Shown one piece after another: positions 1 to 14,800 of a DNA stretch of 64,000 bases. Location: NCBI RefSeq assembly GCF_022581195.2, contig NC_061459.1, forward strand, positions 6,076,001 to 6,140,000, written 5' to 3'. Source of the stretch: Helicoverpa zea (Eukaryota; Arthropoda; Insecta; Lepidoptera; Noctuidae). The notes below the pieces were generated by a model. It searched no databases and had not been told where the DNA came from. It worked only from the letters and a program-made list of their open reading frames with translations. Position 1 is the stretch's first letter. Every line of letters starts with the position of its first letter. The position numbers were made by a program, and so were the translations under genes.

Positions 1-2833
1 ACCCGCATCCTTTATAACTCATACAAATAACAAGGACAATGACTAGTCCTTCGTGAGGTAACAACTAGATTTGAAAAAACTTTGATAGTAGCCAGATACG
101 AGCATGTTACATTACTTTTATCATTTATCATGATTTCTTGAGAACGTGTTTGGAATCAAAATTAAAGACGTTGGATGAAAACCAGTCCTAAGCTTGTGCA
201 GGCAGATGTAACTTCCCGTGGCAAGTGGCATCCATAAACAAAGAAAAACCACAGCAACGATTTAAATGTCGCCTCACATAACATAAGATCTTCATATAGG
301 TACTTAAGTACGATCTACTATTTCTTAGGGTCAAACAGTAATCCAGGAACAGTAGAAAGCTGTAATACTTCTCTAAGTACTTGTTCTATGTAAAGGGCTT
401 ATCCTAAATCACCTAAAATACAAAAACTATACGAGCATGGAAACAGTTAACCGAGTGGCCTCATTGTGTACTCAATTTGTTGGCCCAGCAATTTTTGAAA
501 ATACCTGTTTATGCTTTGTTATGACTTTGAGGTACAAATAGAATACAATTTGACCTTTGCTAAGCGGTATTGTTGTATGATAATGTCAAGGGAAATACCG
601 GAGATCGTCTCTTAATGCCCTTAGCTCAGGATGGGACGGGAATAGTGAAATCTGTTTTAATGCAATTTTAAAGTGAGAAGTAAAAATATGACACGGCACA
701 ACATGGGAAAACTGCGGAAAGACGATTGTTGTTTGTAAACTAAAAGACTCTTTGAAAAGGAGAAGACTCATTGATAACTTACAATCATTTCGAAACAACA
801 ATAAAATGTTCACCGGTGTTAGGTACCTAGTATTTTGCTGGTGTTATACCTATTCCGTTTTACAGTTGGTATGATTTTAGATCTAACAGCAACAGTCTTT
901 CATTACCAAATTATTGTATTTGTTCTTTCTCACTTAACTATACCTACAACAGAAGTAACACCAGTCTCAGTTTCTATATAATTGACATAGAGAACTAATA
1001 TTAACCCATACCATCAATATTTACGAAACCTTACCTGGAATAACTGAATATAAATAATTTCATTAATATGTAAACGTGCTAATTTGGTATACTCCGCTTT
1101 TGGATTAATTACAAGTTTGGTATTATGACAAATAAGGTGTACGATCCACATAGCTTAACAGAAGTAGGTACATACTTATAATGGCAATGATCAGAAACTT
1201 GACCATGCTCGCATTCTATTCTAAAGACATTCATAATTAATTATTCAATCTCATAAATATTAATTCATGAACATAGTATAAATGGAATAAAATAAGTAAA
1301 TCACTTAGCTCCTTCTTAATAAATGGTTTTAAAACAAAAGTCAGTAAAAATACCTACTGTATTTTTCATCTCCTTAGCGAATTAATACACATTTGGCATG
1401 GTTTTTTTTCTAATAGACGTATGAGGTTCAGATATATATAACTTTGACGCAAACTAGGCAGATTATGTTTTAGGTATATCAAAACGATTATTAACGCTTA
1501 TAATATTTCTTTTTAAATAACTACTCGATAAGACTCTGAATATTGTTTTAAAAAGTACCTGTAACAATTCACATTGTATGTACACTGGCATTTATACATA
1601 GTTTCGCTTTAACTTTCTGTTCATTTTGGTACGTTAATCCAAGTTATGATATTGAAAATAATCTTGTTTTTGACAGATACAGATAGTGTTATTGCATAAT
1701 ATTTCAATAAATGAATATCTAAGCAGATAAAATGTATAGGTACCTATATCGCAGTCATCTGGTTGAAGCTGCTATATTTGATTGAACGACTTCCCTATTA
1801 AAAAAAATAACTAGTATCACCTGACTGATTTTATGTCCGCTCTGTTCAAAGGGCTATGTTACAATCCCAAAACTAGTTGGACGTTGAGAGACGTTCGGTC
1901 AACGTTCCGCATAGTAATTCAATTAAATTCACTGAAGATTCAAGTCGTTTCAAATAGTAGCTTTAACCAGATGACTGCGATATATATATATACAACACCA
2001 TATGTTATTATTTACGTTTATGTAATAGGGCGCGAACCTATTGCCATTAACCAACCAGAAATCCCCACTCTATACGGTCCTTGTCTGCATTTCTAGAGAA
2101 AAGTCCTTATACTCGGTGATGTGAATTTATAAAACAATCACTCGAACATGTTTACTGTAAACAACTAAGCTTAGCAGGGTTTCCAGGGCTTATTTAGCGA
2201 AAATATAGAAAACCAGTTTGTATCTGAGATCGGGTTTGCATACCAATTCAATATCCAACTAATTAATAACAATTTTGCATAATGCGGTGGGCCTCAACCA
2301 ATTATCTGTTTATTTATCTGAATATTTACATGCGGAGGTTCTGTAACGGCACATTGACACAAAAAGTTTTACAATGAATTAGGTAAAGAGTGATGAGTAG
2401 AAAGGTTTTATGAATGTTTACGCTGTCTTTGATTTCAAACACTTTTAAGTAAAATGAATAAATCATCCATGTAAAGTAAGTTCTTATGGTACACTTGGAA
2501 ATAGATGTTTTTAAAGTCCAAGTCCTCAATTTTTTTTCGGAATCATGTGCCAGCACAGCATGTCCAGCATGTTCTTCCGTACCTACTCCATCGGACGTCA
2601 CTTCACAAGTAAAAAACATAAGACTTTTGGGATAAAGTTTTGATTACTTACCATTTGTTTTTCGTGGTTTCAGTGTTATCTACTTTATATTAAATAAAGC
2701 ATATCTTACTTTGTGTAAGTGTAGGCCTCTTTGCAGCCATTATCATCGTAGAAGCACCTCTTTCTTGGATAGTTACTATGTATTTTATTTTCAACGTTTG
2801 TGGTCATACAAGTATTTTTATAATTCCTTGCAG
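1..2833. other. AT-rich non-coding sequence upstream of the harmonin-like exon
   Basis: I see no convincing gene here. Open frames are short, lack coding character and have no matching splice partners. The stretch may be intergenic or an intron carrying earlier exons beyond the window, because the first exon I can call (2834) begins at a splice acceptor rather than a promoter. Confidence 0.5.
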
Positions 2834-2840
2834 GGTGAAA

Positions 2841-5800
2841 ATGTACGCGACATCAACAGCGTCCACAACGACCTCAGGGTCTGGCCGGGCAGTGGGTGCT
2901 GTGGCGGGAGACCGACGCGTGCGCGCCGTGCGCCTGGTGCGCCCGCGCAGAACCGCGCCTGCCTTCGGCTTCGCGCTCAGGGGCGGCAGAGAGTACGCCA
3001 CCGGATTCTTCATATCCAAAGTTGACTTTAACTCTGAAGCTCACGTCCAGGGATTGAAGGTTAGTGTTAGATACCGCTTTTTTCTACAACAAAGGAAGTT
3101 CAATTAGAATTGAAGAGATTTCAGTTGCAACATTTACATCGCCAACAAAAAAGTTTTATTACCTACTGACCTACTTAAATATAACATTAATAACTTCCCT
3201 GTCCCATGAGTCATATGTGATACACACCGATTTTTTAACTATTGTGTCTGCATCATGGACAGTGAAGTGGTTAAAAAGAAATTGCATCCCCGTCTTCATC
3301 AGAATCGAGTGACGAAGGTTCAGTTACTTATCATAGGTACTCACTATTACACAAATACGGAAAGCCATAACTCCTCTGAGAACATGAGTATTCCATCTTG
3401 AGAGTAATCGAGAGATTTTAGTGTCGTCATGAATTAGATGTGTGCAACTGCGTTCATGCGTTGGTTTATAGTTCATGCTCAACATCAAAAGTGGCGTAAC
3501 CTATGGGAGATATTCTCAGAGCTCTTGCTTGGTATTCTCTATTATTATACAAACATATTCCGATGAGACGAATTTGTAATAATTCAAGTAATTCACAATT
3601 GGTTTTATTAGGTAGGTACTCCAACGAAGCATAGAAAGAAATTCTTACTGTTTCGTAATGTTCTTTCTATTTCACTCATCAATGACTATCCAAGGATCAT
3701 TAAATTCGTCTTATGCAATATCAGTAATTTTTTAGTTATGGCATTTGAAACACCATAATAAAGCTTGTTATCCACAAAATAACCGAGTAACCGTGGTTAC
3801 GTGGAATGCCACAATGTTCAATACGTGGAAACATTGTGTCAGAGAGTTCTTGTACTAAGTATTATAAGTTCTTTGTCTATTAGGCAATATATTATTTCAT
3901 TGTTTCGTGTGTTCCTTTCGTTCTTACATGAGCAAAGGGAAGATTTAATCTCCATTGACACTTTTTGTAGTTGTTACCTATTACATGTTCTCACGGTCCC
4001 TGAGTGTCCCAGCGCGGTGGGCGCGTGCGAACAACTTTGCTCACAATTAAACCACCAACTAAGCTGCTTGCTTCTGTGCAATTACCCACATCCGAGGCTG
4101 AACTACTGTCGCAACACGCATTCTATTCTTTCCGAGCGCACACGTAACCACTGCTAGTATCTTTGGTACAATTTAATCTCATGCGTGAGTCCATTCACCA
4201 TGATGATCACCTCGTTGTCTCATGCATGTGGGTCAAGCACTTCATTGCTCTGTTGTCGTGAGCCGCACTTGATGCGTCGGACAACAGGTGATGCAGCAAA
4301 TTACATGGCGCTTTGTTAAGTTAAAGACATCATTGTACTTCATCGATATGAAAAGAACTCGTGACTGTTTATTTTAAAATCTATTACACTTTTTTCGTTC
4401 TCCGTCTCGACGTTTTAAAATACATATGTACATATACGTAAGTAATTTAAATGATGCAATTAGTTTTACTGTTGTAACTATGTTCTTAGGTACAAGCATG
4501 GACGCCATGCTCGTTCCCTACGCTGCAACTAAGTTAAACGCATGAACTAAATATATGAGATACAGGCCTACAGATGAAGCTACAAATCAAAACATTAATA
4601 ATTATACAACACTGTAATGTGTTATGATATGAATCATCAGTCGTTGATTATAATGGCATTGTCCATTAGAAAAGGTTAGGAGTTATTAAACGTTAATTGT
4701 TATAGCACTATCGAATTTACGTGTTCCGAAAGTCCCATCAATTCACTCTGGAAGTAAACAAAGATGATACGAGAAATCCTACTTTCTATCAAATACTTTG
4801 ACATAGACAAAGAATCCTTAGAAGTTTGGCGACTCGAATTATAATTGAACAAGAATGCACATATTTTGCAAACATTACAAAACTTTCACACGATCACTTC
4901 CTTGACAAAAGAGTTACGAAAAATTCACGTAGGTACATCCGCTATTATTTAAATAACACAATGAGTTGTTTTGAGAAATTACGAAGATATATGAGAAGGG
5001 AACAGACATATTGCAGCTTAGATGAACTGTATCTGGTGTCGTTGACTTGTGCTAAACACTAATACAACATGAGAAACTCACGTCAAGTCAACAAAACGTG
5101 TCAATAAAACTGATGGCGCACACTCACTATTGACTATCTAATTTATGCTTTTACTCCAGACTTTTCTTTCAAGAACTGGTGGTATGAGTGTAATGTTGGA
5201 AATGTTGTAACCACTTCCAATTATTCTTATAACAACTTGGGTGCACACTGCATAAATTGCCACTAGGCATGCAACAGGATTTGAAACTTAACTAATTATA
5301 ATATGGTAGAAACTGTAGACTACACTTATATTGGAACGGATTATTTTCTATATTCAGTGTCAAGCTAAGTGCCGGAAGGTTGTGGTTAATCTTAGCAATT
5401 ATATGACAATTTGTAAATAGTCCATGTTCCCATGAGGCGGGTCGCGTACGTGTCCAGTGCGTGAGTCACTCAATTACTCTGGCCGGCGACTTTCTACAGC
5501 TTTCCGTTCGCGTGCGCCTCTTCCACTAAATACTTCTTGTATAACGTTTGCTAAAATAGAAAAGCGTTAATGCAGTCCTTCATAAAAGGCCACACGGTCA
5601 AACAGTTACTATCTGTTACCTTTTCATGTAGATAAACCTACTTGCTATAAGTTATGTATCACGTCTCGCTTAAACTAACTAGGGGTCAATTTTCACGGGC
5701 AACGTAGGTAAACGTCGTTTTCATAAAATCACTTTTTACTTTGAAAATTGAAGGTGGAAATTCATAGGGTTGCTCAAATGATCACATCAGAAAAGCAGTT

Positions 5801-8800
5801 GTGAAACAATAATGTTTCTTTTTCATGATGAAATATCAACAAGGTTATGTCGCGCTGTAAAAAGTAAACAAGGAGCTATTGTATTGAAAATATATCGACA
5901 CTATGAGTCACTTGATTACTTTTACAATGTGAATAGTGTTCAGGCGAATGTGGCGTCATAAGATGTAGCGTCATTAGTCTATGAACACAGTTGAACTCAA
6001 ATAACACTTGCAGTACGTACATTATATGGTACAGTTGATTTCGTGTCTAACCTACTCGTTAGTAAAGTAACAATAATATTTTATGATGCAGTTATTTATT
6101 GTATACTCTAATAGGGTAGCCAGGTCCACAGCGGCATTTAGTACCGAAATTAAGATTGTAAATAAGCCAAATGTTACTGAAGCAGCTATGTTTGTTTTTG
6201 CGAAAATGTTAAAGTCTGTAGGTTATTGCTCACCCATAGCAGTAAAGTAAAAGACATCAATCACACCCATTCCAAAACGAAAGTGAATTCATTGGGAGGG
6301 CCGGGCCACGCCGGGCGTCGTTGAGTCTGGCGTTCTTTTGCGTCACTGGTAAAAAAGACGACTTGTGTGTAACGAAAGTCTGATCGAAAGTTGTCCGATA
6401 TGTGGGGCACTGCGCGACTTGTCCGGCTTCTTTGACTGCGCTCGCCATCGCCAACTACGTGAGGAAACTGACGAAAGTTCTACCCTATGTCCTGGAGCTG
6501 ACCCATAAGAGTATCGTTACATTGCAATGTTAATAATTTGTTTATAACCAATAGCTTTGTAGGAAAACTTTGCTTGCTATGGTTACGGATTATGGAGACA
6601 TTTCGTTAAGATTCATGATACCTAAGTAGGTATTTCAGGAATAATAAAATTCATGAATTCATTCAAGACAGTAAAAATCTCTACATCATAAATACGTATT
6701 ACATAATAAGGTTGTATTAAAATGAAACATCCTGAATCCCAATAAATTAAGGATGTGGATATTGGAATGTTGCAGTAACCGCGGCGGAAGTTAGTTTAAA
6801 ATAATTTCAATAAGCAGAGGGCAGACGTAATTGATACTAACAATAATATAATCAAATCACGTTTAGCGTTTCTTTAGACTTTTCCATTAGACATTTGTCA
6901 ATAAGTAAGTTCCATAAGAATATCACCCGGAATCCCATAGTACAACTGGCGGCCAAGAAAAGTAGGCCACTGCTTCTGGCCCTGAGTTGTGAGCCGAATT
7001 TTACATAACAACTTACGACAAATTGTTCGCTTAGAAACTCGGAACTGCGAATAATTCTCACTTTTTAGACAATGGTTTACTACATAAATTAAAATGTAGA
7101 TTTTTTTTAAGTTCAAATAAATAAAAATGATATGTCAATTACCAGTTTTCCTAGCAAAGGTAGTAAATTGGATAACAATGGCAAATGTTTGTAATTTTAT
7201 CATCAAAACCATCACGAGTAAGGCCTTGCTCTTCTTTTTGTGCTGTACAAGTTGGGAGTAATTGAGCAGGTGTTCTTGAGTCGTAAATCATGTACCACAA
7301 GTAGGTACCTAGTTGCATAGCTGCGTAATCATCAATGTTTATTTTTTTTGCATTTTCATGTTGTTTCTCCGACAAGCATTCTTGGTCATTTTTTTTTCAT
7401 AAAAATACGTACGTATCTACGACTGAAAATTAATTATGTATGCATTTATTTATTAGATAAACCATGTGATGTTATGATTTTTAGTTGTGAATACCTACAC
7501 TAATTTGTATCCACAACATTAAATAACTTGGAATATGAGAACACTATATTGATAAGATATCACGTTAATTGAAGACACTAAGTGCCTAAGTAGTGGCGTT
7601 GCATCAAGCTGCTACCCGCTGTCGGACCGCCAGTGTACTTCGCCGTCATGGCGCAATCCGGCTTCAAAGCAATAACTACATATGTCTAGTCCATTGTTGT
7701 TTCAACACCTGAGAAATTCTTTACGAACCTGCTACAATTTTCTCGGTGTTCGAGTAAATTATGTTTTCACGACTACCGTTTTGTTATTGCACCTAAATAA
7801 GCAGCTGGCATTGAGAGGACATTTATTTTAGCTATTTACGAAAAACATGGCACCTATTGAAAACTTTTTGTTGGAACCAAAAATTGTTGTTGCAATGTGG
7901 AAATTGGTGCGCATTACCTGCTTGTTTTTCTTTTGCTTACCCTAAAGAAAACATAGTTTTATTGACTTATTTCCAAAGTTACCAAAGTGTTAATTTCCAT
8001 GGTTGCAGGTGGGAGACCAGGTGGTGAGTGTGAACGGCTACCGAGTGGACGACGCTGTGCATGCGGAGCTAGTGCACTACCTCGCCGCGCAGTCACGACT
8101 CAAGATCAAAGTTAGACGTGAGTGCACTTGCTCTTTTGTTTGATATGTCTTTATGTCAGATCATATGATATAACTTTACTGTTATGCGGTTAGAACGCTG
8201 GTTATGACAAGAAACTGGAGCTATCATCATAATTTGGTCAGCACAGAGCAGCTTAACGTAGCTTAGTACTCGTAGCTAGCTAAAGTAGGAAAGTTACGGC
8301 AACTCGTAAACCACAACAATCGACTCTTCTGAATCTTCCTTGTTATTCATGACTAATACAGAATTTTATATCTTAATCTATATGACACAATCGTATGTCC
8401 AAAATGTATTTTTGTTTCGTTTATCCGAATAATCCAATCTTTGCCGTTAGGTAACTCGGATAAGATAAGAAATGGTAACAGTAGGACGTACAGCAGCATC
8501 CAACTTGAATTATGTGCGAGTTACGTAACATCAAGTCATGATATTATTTAATACAGAACTTATTATTTGTTTCTACTTCTTGGAATGGACCTACATTTGT
8601 AATATAAGGAAGTATTTCTAGATGTGGTATGAACTGTTATGATACTCGTATAATGGATAACTGATGACCTATGTGTAGCGTTGCATTACCTAGGAATGCC
8701 ATTATCACCTATTAAAGATTCCTTTTTACATTTTGATTTAAAGTGATTTAATTTAGTTACCTTTTATTTGGAATTTAAGGACTTCGGAATCTTTCTGGTT

Positions 8801-11800
8801 ACAAACACTAAAATTAGCTTTGGAATTTAAGGACTAGTTAGTTAATGTTCGTAGCATTTGTTGAAAAACTTTCCATACCTACCTTTTACGATCCCGACAA
8901 TATTTACTCACGTAGATAGGTTACAAATATTTTGAAATATAGGGACCAAAATATAGCTAGTTTTCAAGTGTCCATAGTAAAGGAAATAAAATATTCTTAA
9001 TCATACACGTCTTCAACGTCACCATGGAACGTCATGGCTGATATGAGTTAAATACTCTTGTACTGGGCACTAGACAGTAATCGTCACCACGTGGGTGTGT
9101 TGTCTGACGAAGTTACATTCAGTGAATAAAATTATGATAATTAATCAAATCGTATGAGCTTGTAACGGTGATAGAAGCCGCAGAGATTTTATAACAGTCG
9201 TGAAAGCGCGTGGGCGGGTGCCTATGAACGTAATCTATTAGATAGAGTTGCGTAAAACGAATTATGACAGATGAAATGAGGCCCGGTGCCCAGCGATTGT
9301 TGAGAATTCCGAAACGTTTCATAAATGACCGGCTTGGTAATATTGTTTCAACATACCTACTCAGTACCATAAAAAACTACAATTGAAAGCTTTTACTTAG
9401 TCTCTGTGGAACATATTGAAATCCCCTTCCTAATATCGACGCTACGGCGGCATTAACATTCTCGTAGTTAACTTTTCTCTTTTCAACATCCGATATGTTT
9501 CATTTGTTACAGATGTTGGCATGCTTCCTGTCAAAGAGTAAGTATATTTAACCGTGAAAATTTGGTTGTGTGCATAAGTGTACAGTTGTTTGATCACGTT
9601 GTCCGCATTTCAGCAAGGCACATGAGCCATTGTCATGGCAGTTCGTGTCGGAACGCGCGTCGCTGAGCTCCGACGTGTCGTCGTCGCCGACTCTATGTCA
9701 CGACAACGAGAGATTGACGGACTTGAGACTATCTATACTCGTGCCTCCCAGAGCCAAGCTGGGTTGCGGGTCAGTATTTTATTTTCAACGATGAAAGAAA
9801 GAAGAAAGAAAGAAAGAAAGAAAGGCTCTCTTTTAGAACATAAAATCTGATTAGAATTTAGTATTAAAATAAACTAATTTAATAATTAAAATTAGTACCT
9901 AATAAATATATCCTTACCCAACCAGCAAAAGTTAGTTGTATAGAAGGCCATAGAACGTTTTGTAAAAACTAATCGATGGTCAAATAAAAGGCCAAAGAAG
10001 GTGCACCTACAAAGAAAGTGGCGCAATTATATCTCCATTCAGTCTTAAAGTACAACTATAACGATATCAGGCATGACAATTTGGGCCCGTTGCAGTGATG
10101 TAAATGAAATGACGATGCTAGCCAAACTGACGTCCGCTTATTATCGTTTCGACGAGTTATGGAGTATTTTTAATTTAAAATGAGTTTTAATGAGAATAAA
10201 ATGTTCTGGGAAGAATTTATAGCTGAATACAAAACTTATCCATGTTTATGGAAGGTAAAAAGCAAGGAATTTATGAATAGTGAAATGCGTAATACCGCCT
10301 TTCAACATTTGATTGAAAAATGTAAAGAAATTTATCCCGGAGCTGATTTAGCGTATGTTAAAAAGAAAATAGAATCCCTAAGGAATTCCTACAGGCGTGA
10401 ATTGCGCAAAATACGTAAATCAACTAGAACGGGTTCATCAACAGACGAGGTTTATGTACCTTCTCTTTGGTACTTCAATCTGCTTCAGTTCACTTCTGAT
10501 CAAGAGGAAGCCCGAGCTGGAATATCTTCCTTAAACTCTCCGCCTGATTCTTTGACAGATGAGTCATTGGTAAGTATCGTACCGACATACCTACTTAATA
10601 TTTTTAGATACATATTTAATATCTAGCTTCTGCCAGCGGTTTCACCCGCATCCCGCGGGAACCTCTGCGCGAATCCAGTTAAAAAGTAGCCTATAGCCTT
10701 CCTCGATAAATGGGCCGTCTAATACTGAAAGGATTTTTCAAATCAGACCAGTAGTTCCTGAGATTAGCGCGTTCAAGCAAACAAACAAACAAACTCTTCA
10801 GCTTTATAATATTAGTATAGATTAGTACAGATAGTTAGGTATTTCAATAAAACATAATTATTATCACAGTTGAATTTATATTATATTTATTTGAACATAA
10901 TGTATAATTGTATGTATTATATAAATTGACTTTGAAACGCCACTTGACCTTCGTTATTATAATACTCTGTAAACAGTTTTCTTATAACTTTAGCTCTCTC
11001 TTCACAATTGCGTCCTCTGTTCAACAAGCCATGTAGCTGATGTGATTGCTCTTGTCGCCATTCTCCAGGAGTAACTGTGTGATTATGATTTTCGTGATCC
11101 ATGCATTGAATTGTCATATAGTTAGAAGAATTGCGCCTCAAAAAATTGTGCAAAGCACAACAAGCCATTACAACATAATCAATATTATTCACGTTTTCTA
11201 GACTTATAGTGGATAGTAAAACTCGAAACCTACAAGCGGTTATGCCAAAGGCGTTTTCAACAGTTCGCCGTGCCCTGCACAAACGATAGTTAAAAATTCT
11301 TTCATTTCTCGGAGTATTAATATCTTTGCGGTATGGTTTCATTACGTGATCAGACAATTGAAACGCATCATCTCCTATAAAAACATATGGGGCAACAATT
11401 TGAGAGTTTCTAAGGATACTCGGGGGTGGTAAATTTAACAGTCCGTTTTCTAATTTGTCATAAAAATCTGTTTCCTGTATTACGCCTCCATCAGATACTC
11501 TACCGTTTGTGCCAGTGTGAATATATAAATATTCATAATTAGCATTAACAACTGCAAATAATACAATGCTGTAATAAGATTTGTAATTGAAGTAGTAAGA
11601 ACCACTATGTGGAGGTTGTTTAATAGCGATGTGTTTGCCATCCATCGCTCCTAAGCAATGTTCGAAATTCCATGTATTTGCGAAACCACGCGCAACTTCC
11701 AACCAATCCTCAGTAGTTGACGGAAACTGCAACAAAGAAAGTTAAATAGTTATTGAGATAAGTACATATATCTTTATTTTCAGATGACTGAGCCTCCTAC

Positions 11801-14800
11801 TCCCAGTAATTCATCGGATGCGCCATCTCAAAAGTCAACATCCACCGTAAGAAATAAAAAAGAAACTACAACCCTTGCTCAAAAAAAAGCTAAATTTTTA
11901 GATATCGCCAGCAACGAACTCCAAAACCGTTATACGAGTAAAGAGCAAGCGTTTGGGGACAGCGTAGCCCATGATCTCGAGAAAATGGAAGAGCTACAAG
12001 GCATCATCGCGAAAAAATTGATTTCCGAAATTTTATTTAATGGAAGAATGGGCCTTTTAAATGTCGGTTCATCGATAACTGTTCAACCCGTAGTTCAACC
12101 TCAAAATATATCGTCGTATTCAGGCCCACAACCCGTTCCAAGATTCCAACCAACTGCTATGCAGCCACCAAATATAATTACGTTGTATCCACGAAATCGT
12201 CAACCATATGTAAACCAAGGAGAATTATCTGAGCAAGTGTCTGTTCCTAACTTAAATATAATTGATGATGTTACAATAAATGATATTGATAATTTAAATA
12301 AATATCTCAAATTCAATAATAATAATAATTGTTAAGTTTTACTCTACGTATTTTATAATAATAAATAACTTACCTTAATGAAGTCATCTTTTAATGCCAT
12401 AAATAATTCCTTACAGGTTTCCGGTATAATTTTACCTAGTAGTTGTGGCGATATAGCACACGTGAATTTCATATCTGCATAAGTTCTGCCTGTAGCTAAA
12501 TATCTCAGCGTAGCAATTAATCTTTCTCTTGCAGTCACTGACTGTCTCATCCTCGTATTTTGTTTTGTAATTTTGGGTTCGATAAGTTGTAGTAAAAATT
12601 CAAATGACGCTATATCCATCCGTAAGTAGTTGTATAGATCTGCTGGTTCTTCAATTTCAATTTCATTGAGCAAATTGATATGGCTGTACTTATTTCTATA
12701 TTTATACCATTTTTTGCACCAAATTCTCTTCCTTTTCTTTTCATCCAAGAATATTAACGCAGCACCGGTAACTATTGCAATTTTCCGCCTTTGCATTGCC
12801 ATCTTGCAACACAACTAATAGCGAAGCCGTTCTAAAACAAACTGAAGAGTCTGTGAAGTGTATTGCGTCGAAAGGCATGCCCGGACAGACTGCCCGCGGA
12901 CATGCCCGTCTAGTGAATTCCCCGCTTAACAGTAACGCAATCTCTATATTTGGTGACATACAAGCCACCGCAACACTACTAAACACTTTTTAAGAACTGT
13001 AGAAGAGTTCATGAATCCATTACAATATTCATCATTCATTCATTTTACATTCGTTCACTCTGCTGCAGTGGCTCAGTGTTTTATTTAGAAGAGAAATAAA
13101 AGATAAATCAGAAGAGACGAGGAGACCGTGGTAAGTTAGATATTATTTTGTAATCGAATTATTCGTCTCTTACGGGGAAAATGACGTGCGCCTGTAATTT
13201 TACTGATAAACTATGTATGGGTTTACGACAATATTTGAATGCCCCCTTCGAATTAATGAGCTTTAACTAAAACAATTACGAATTTTAAGTCATAAACATA
13301 CTTCCAGCTTCCTAAACTCTATTATAGTACTCGTTATCATAGATATTACAACCACCATTACATGAAATTAGGGTTCCTTTTGAGCTTGTTTCTTTGTTTT
13401 GTTTTTTGTCTTTATTCCATAATGTGATGAATACTTTTTATTAAACTTATAAAAATACCACGTCAGAAAATATGGGTTTATACTATACAGCTGCAGGTAC
13501 TACGACGTCAGAGTTATACTTTTTCGTTATTATTTAATACTGTGAGGTTGTCAATTTTTTTTTAAATTAGCTTGTGTTGTCCCACTGCTGGGCAAAGGCC
13601 TCCCCCAAAGGTTGTCAATATAGTGTTGTTTTTTTTTCTTTTTCAGTGTAATGTTCTGCAAAATGGTAGTCATTATAGACATCGATAAGTTTTTGACTCG
13701 TGACGATTTCAAGCTACTTGCAGAAGTGGAATGGCCGTGGGAAATTACACATTTTGTGTTAAATAAGAATTGTGTTAACTGTGGTTTACATACCAATTCA
13801 TCTTTACCAAGGCACTTCATCATGCGCAAAAAATATATGATATCTTTACCAAGCTTCATTTTCTTCTGGTGTCGGGGCTGCGGTATTATGTCTATTTATG
13901 ACCACTACATCCCTGATGAATGTTATTATTGTGATTAATTATTCTACCTATGGGCTGAAACTTTTCGTTTTATAGAAAAAATAAATATCTCTTATTAATT
14001 ACGTTGTTTTGAAGTTTACATAGCAAGACAAGCATTAAACCTACGTACCTACATGTCTCCATCCGATTAATTTTGTTTCCCACACTGCGCCTCGCGCCGC
14101 CTCACTCACTACTGTCCCACTGCTGGGCACAGGCCTCCTCATACACGGAGAAGGATTGAGCATTAATCACCACTTGATGTTTTCGGTTGGTGATTTCAGA
14201 CTTTATAGTCCAGGTTTCCTCAAGATGTTTTCCTTCACCTTTTTTATCAGCCATTTTGGTGTCCAAGATATACTTAGAAAGTGCATATAAACTTAGAAAA
14301 GTTGCATTGGTACTTGCCTGACCTGAAAAACTGTCACATCTAGAATCATTGTAACCATTTGAATAATTCTCCATTTCTTCATTGACGTGAACTATATTTT
14401 GTACGGAACCATTTTCTATAATTGGGTCTTCAAAAAATATTGGTTGTCGCATTAATTACGCTGCATCAAAACGTCAATATTGTTGTAGAAGAGCGATAGA
14501 AGTGCCTTTACGAAACTGAATTAGCATTTAAAAGAATTGCTAGCCTGCTTTTATACACAGTAATAATGTTTTAAAAGAGATAAGAGCTCCGTTATACTAC
14601 TATTGTGTAATAGAGGGACTATAATAGTTATAAAAAAACAATACTCTTCTAAAAAAGTGTCTTTGTGATAAGTTTATCACTACAACTATAACGAGCGTTA
14701 ACAACCTTATATATGGCAATTAAGCTACATAAATATAATTTGAAACTCAGCTATATCACCAAATCACTCTGTTGTAGACTTTTTGTGCCCACTATAGTAC

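Larger units (their letters stand above)
10083..12990. mobile_element. PIF/Harbinger DNA transposon with interlocked opposite-strand genes
   Basis: The region encodes a HARBI1-like DDE transposase on the minus strand and a MADF-domain protein on the plus strand, the usual two-gene content of PIF/Harbinger elements. A plausible left end is gggcccgttgcagtg at 10083. I could not find a matching right terminal repeat, so the right boundary (about 12.85-13.0 kb) is uncertain. Both reading frames are intact after splicing, suggesting a young or recently active copy. Confidence 0.7.

Noticed and set aside
3801..4157. 118-aa open frame in the first intron
   Set aside because: No domain, no promoter or poly(A) context, composition like the surrounding intron.
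12850..12990. Right terminal inverted repeat of the 10-kb Harbinger element
   Set aside because: I looked for the reverse complement of gggcccgttgcagtg and found only weak partial matches, so I leave the right end open.
14102..14452. 116-aa minus-strand ORF
   Set aside because: Its C-terminal part is translated from a common LINE tail; the rest is unsupported.
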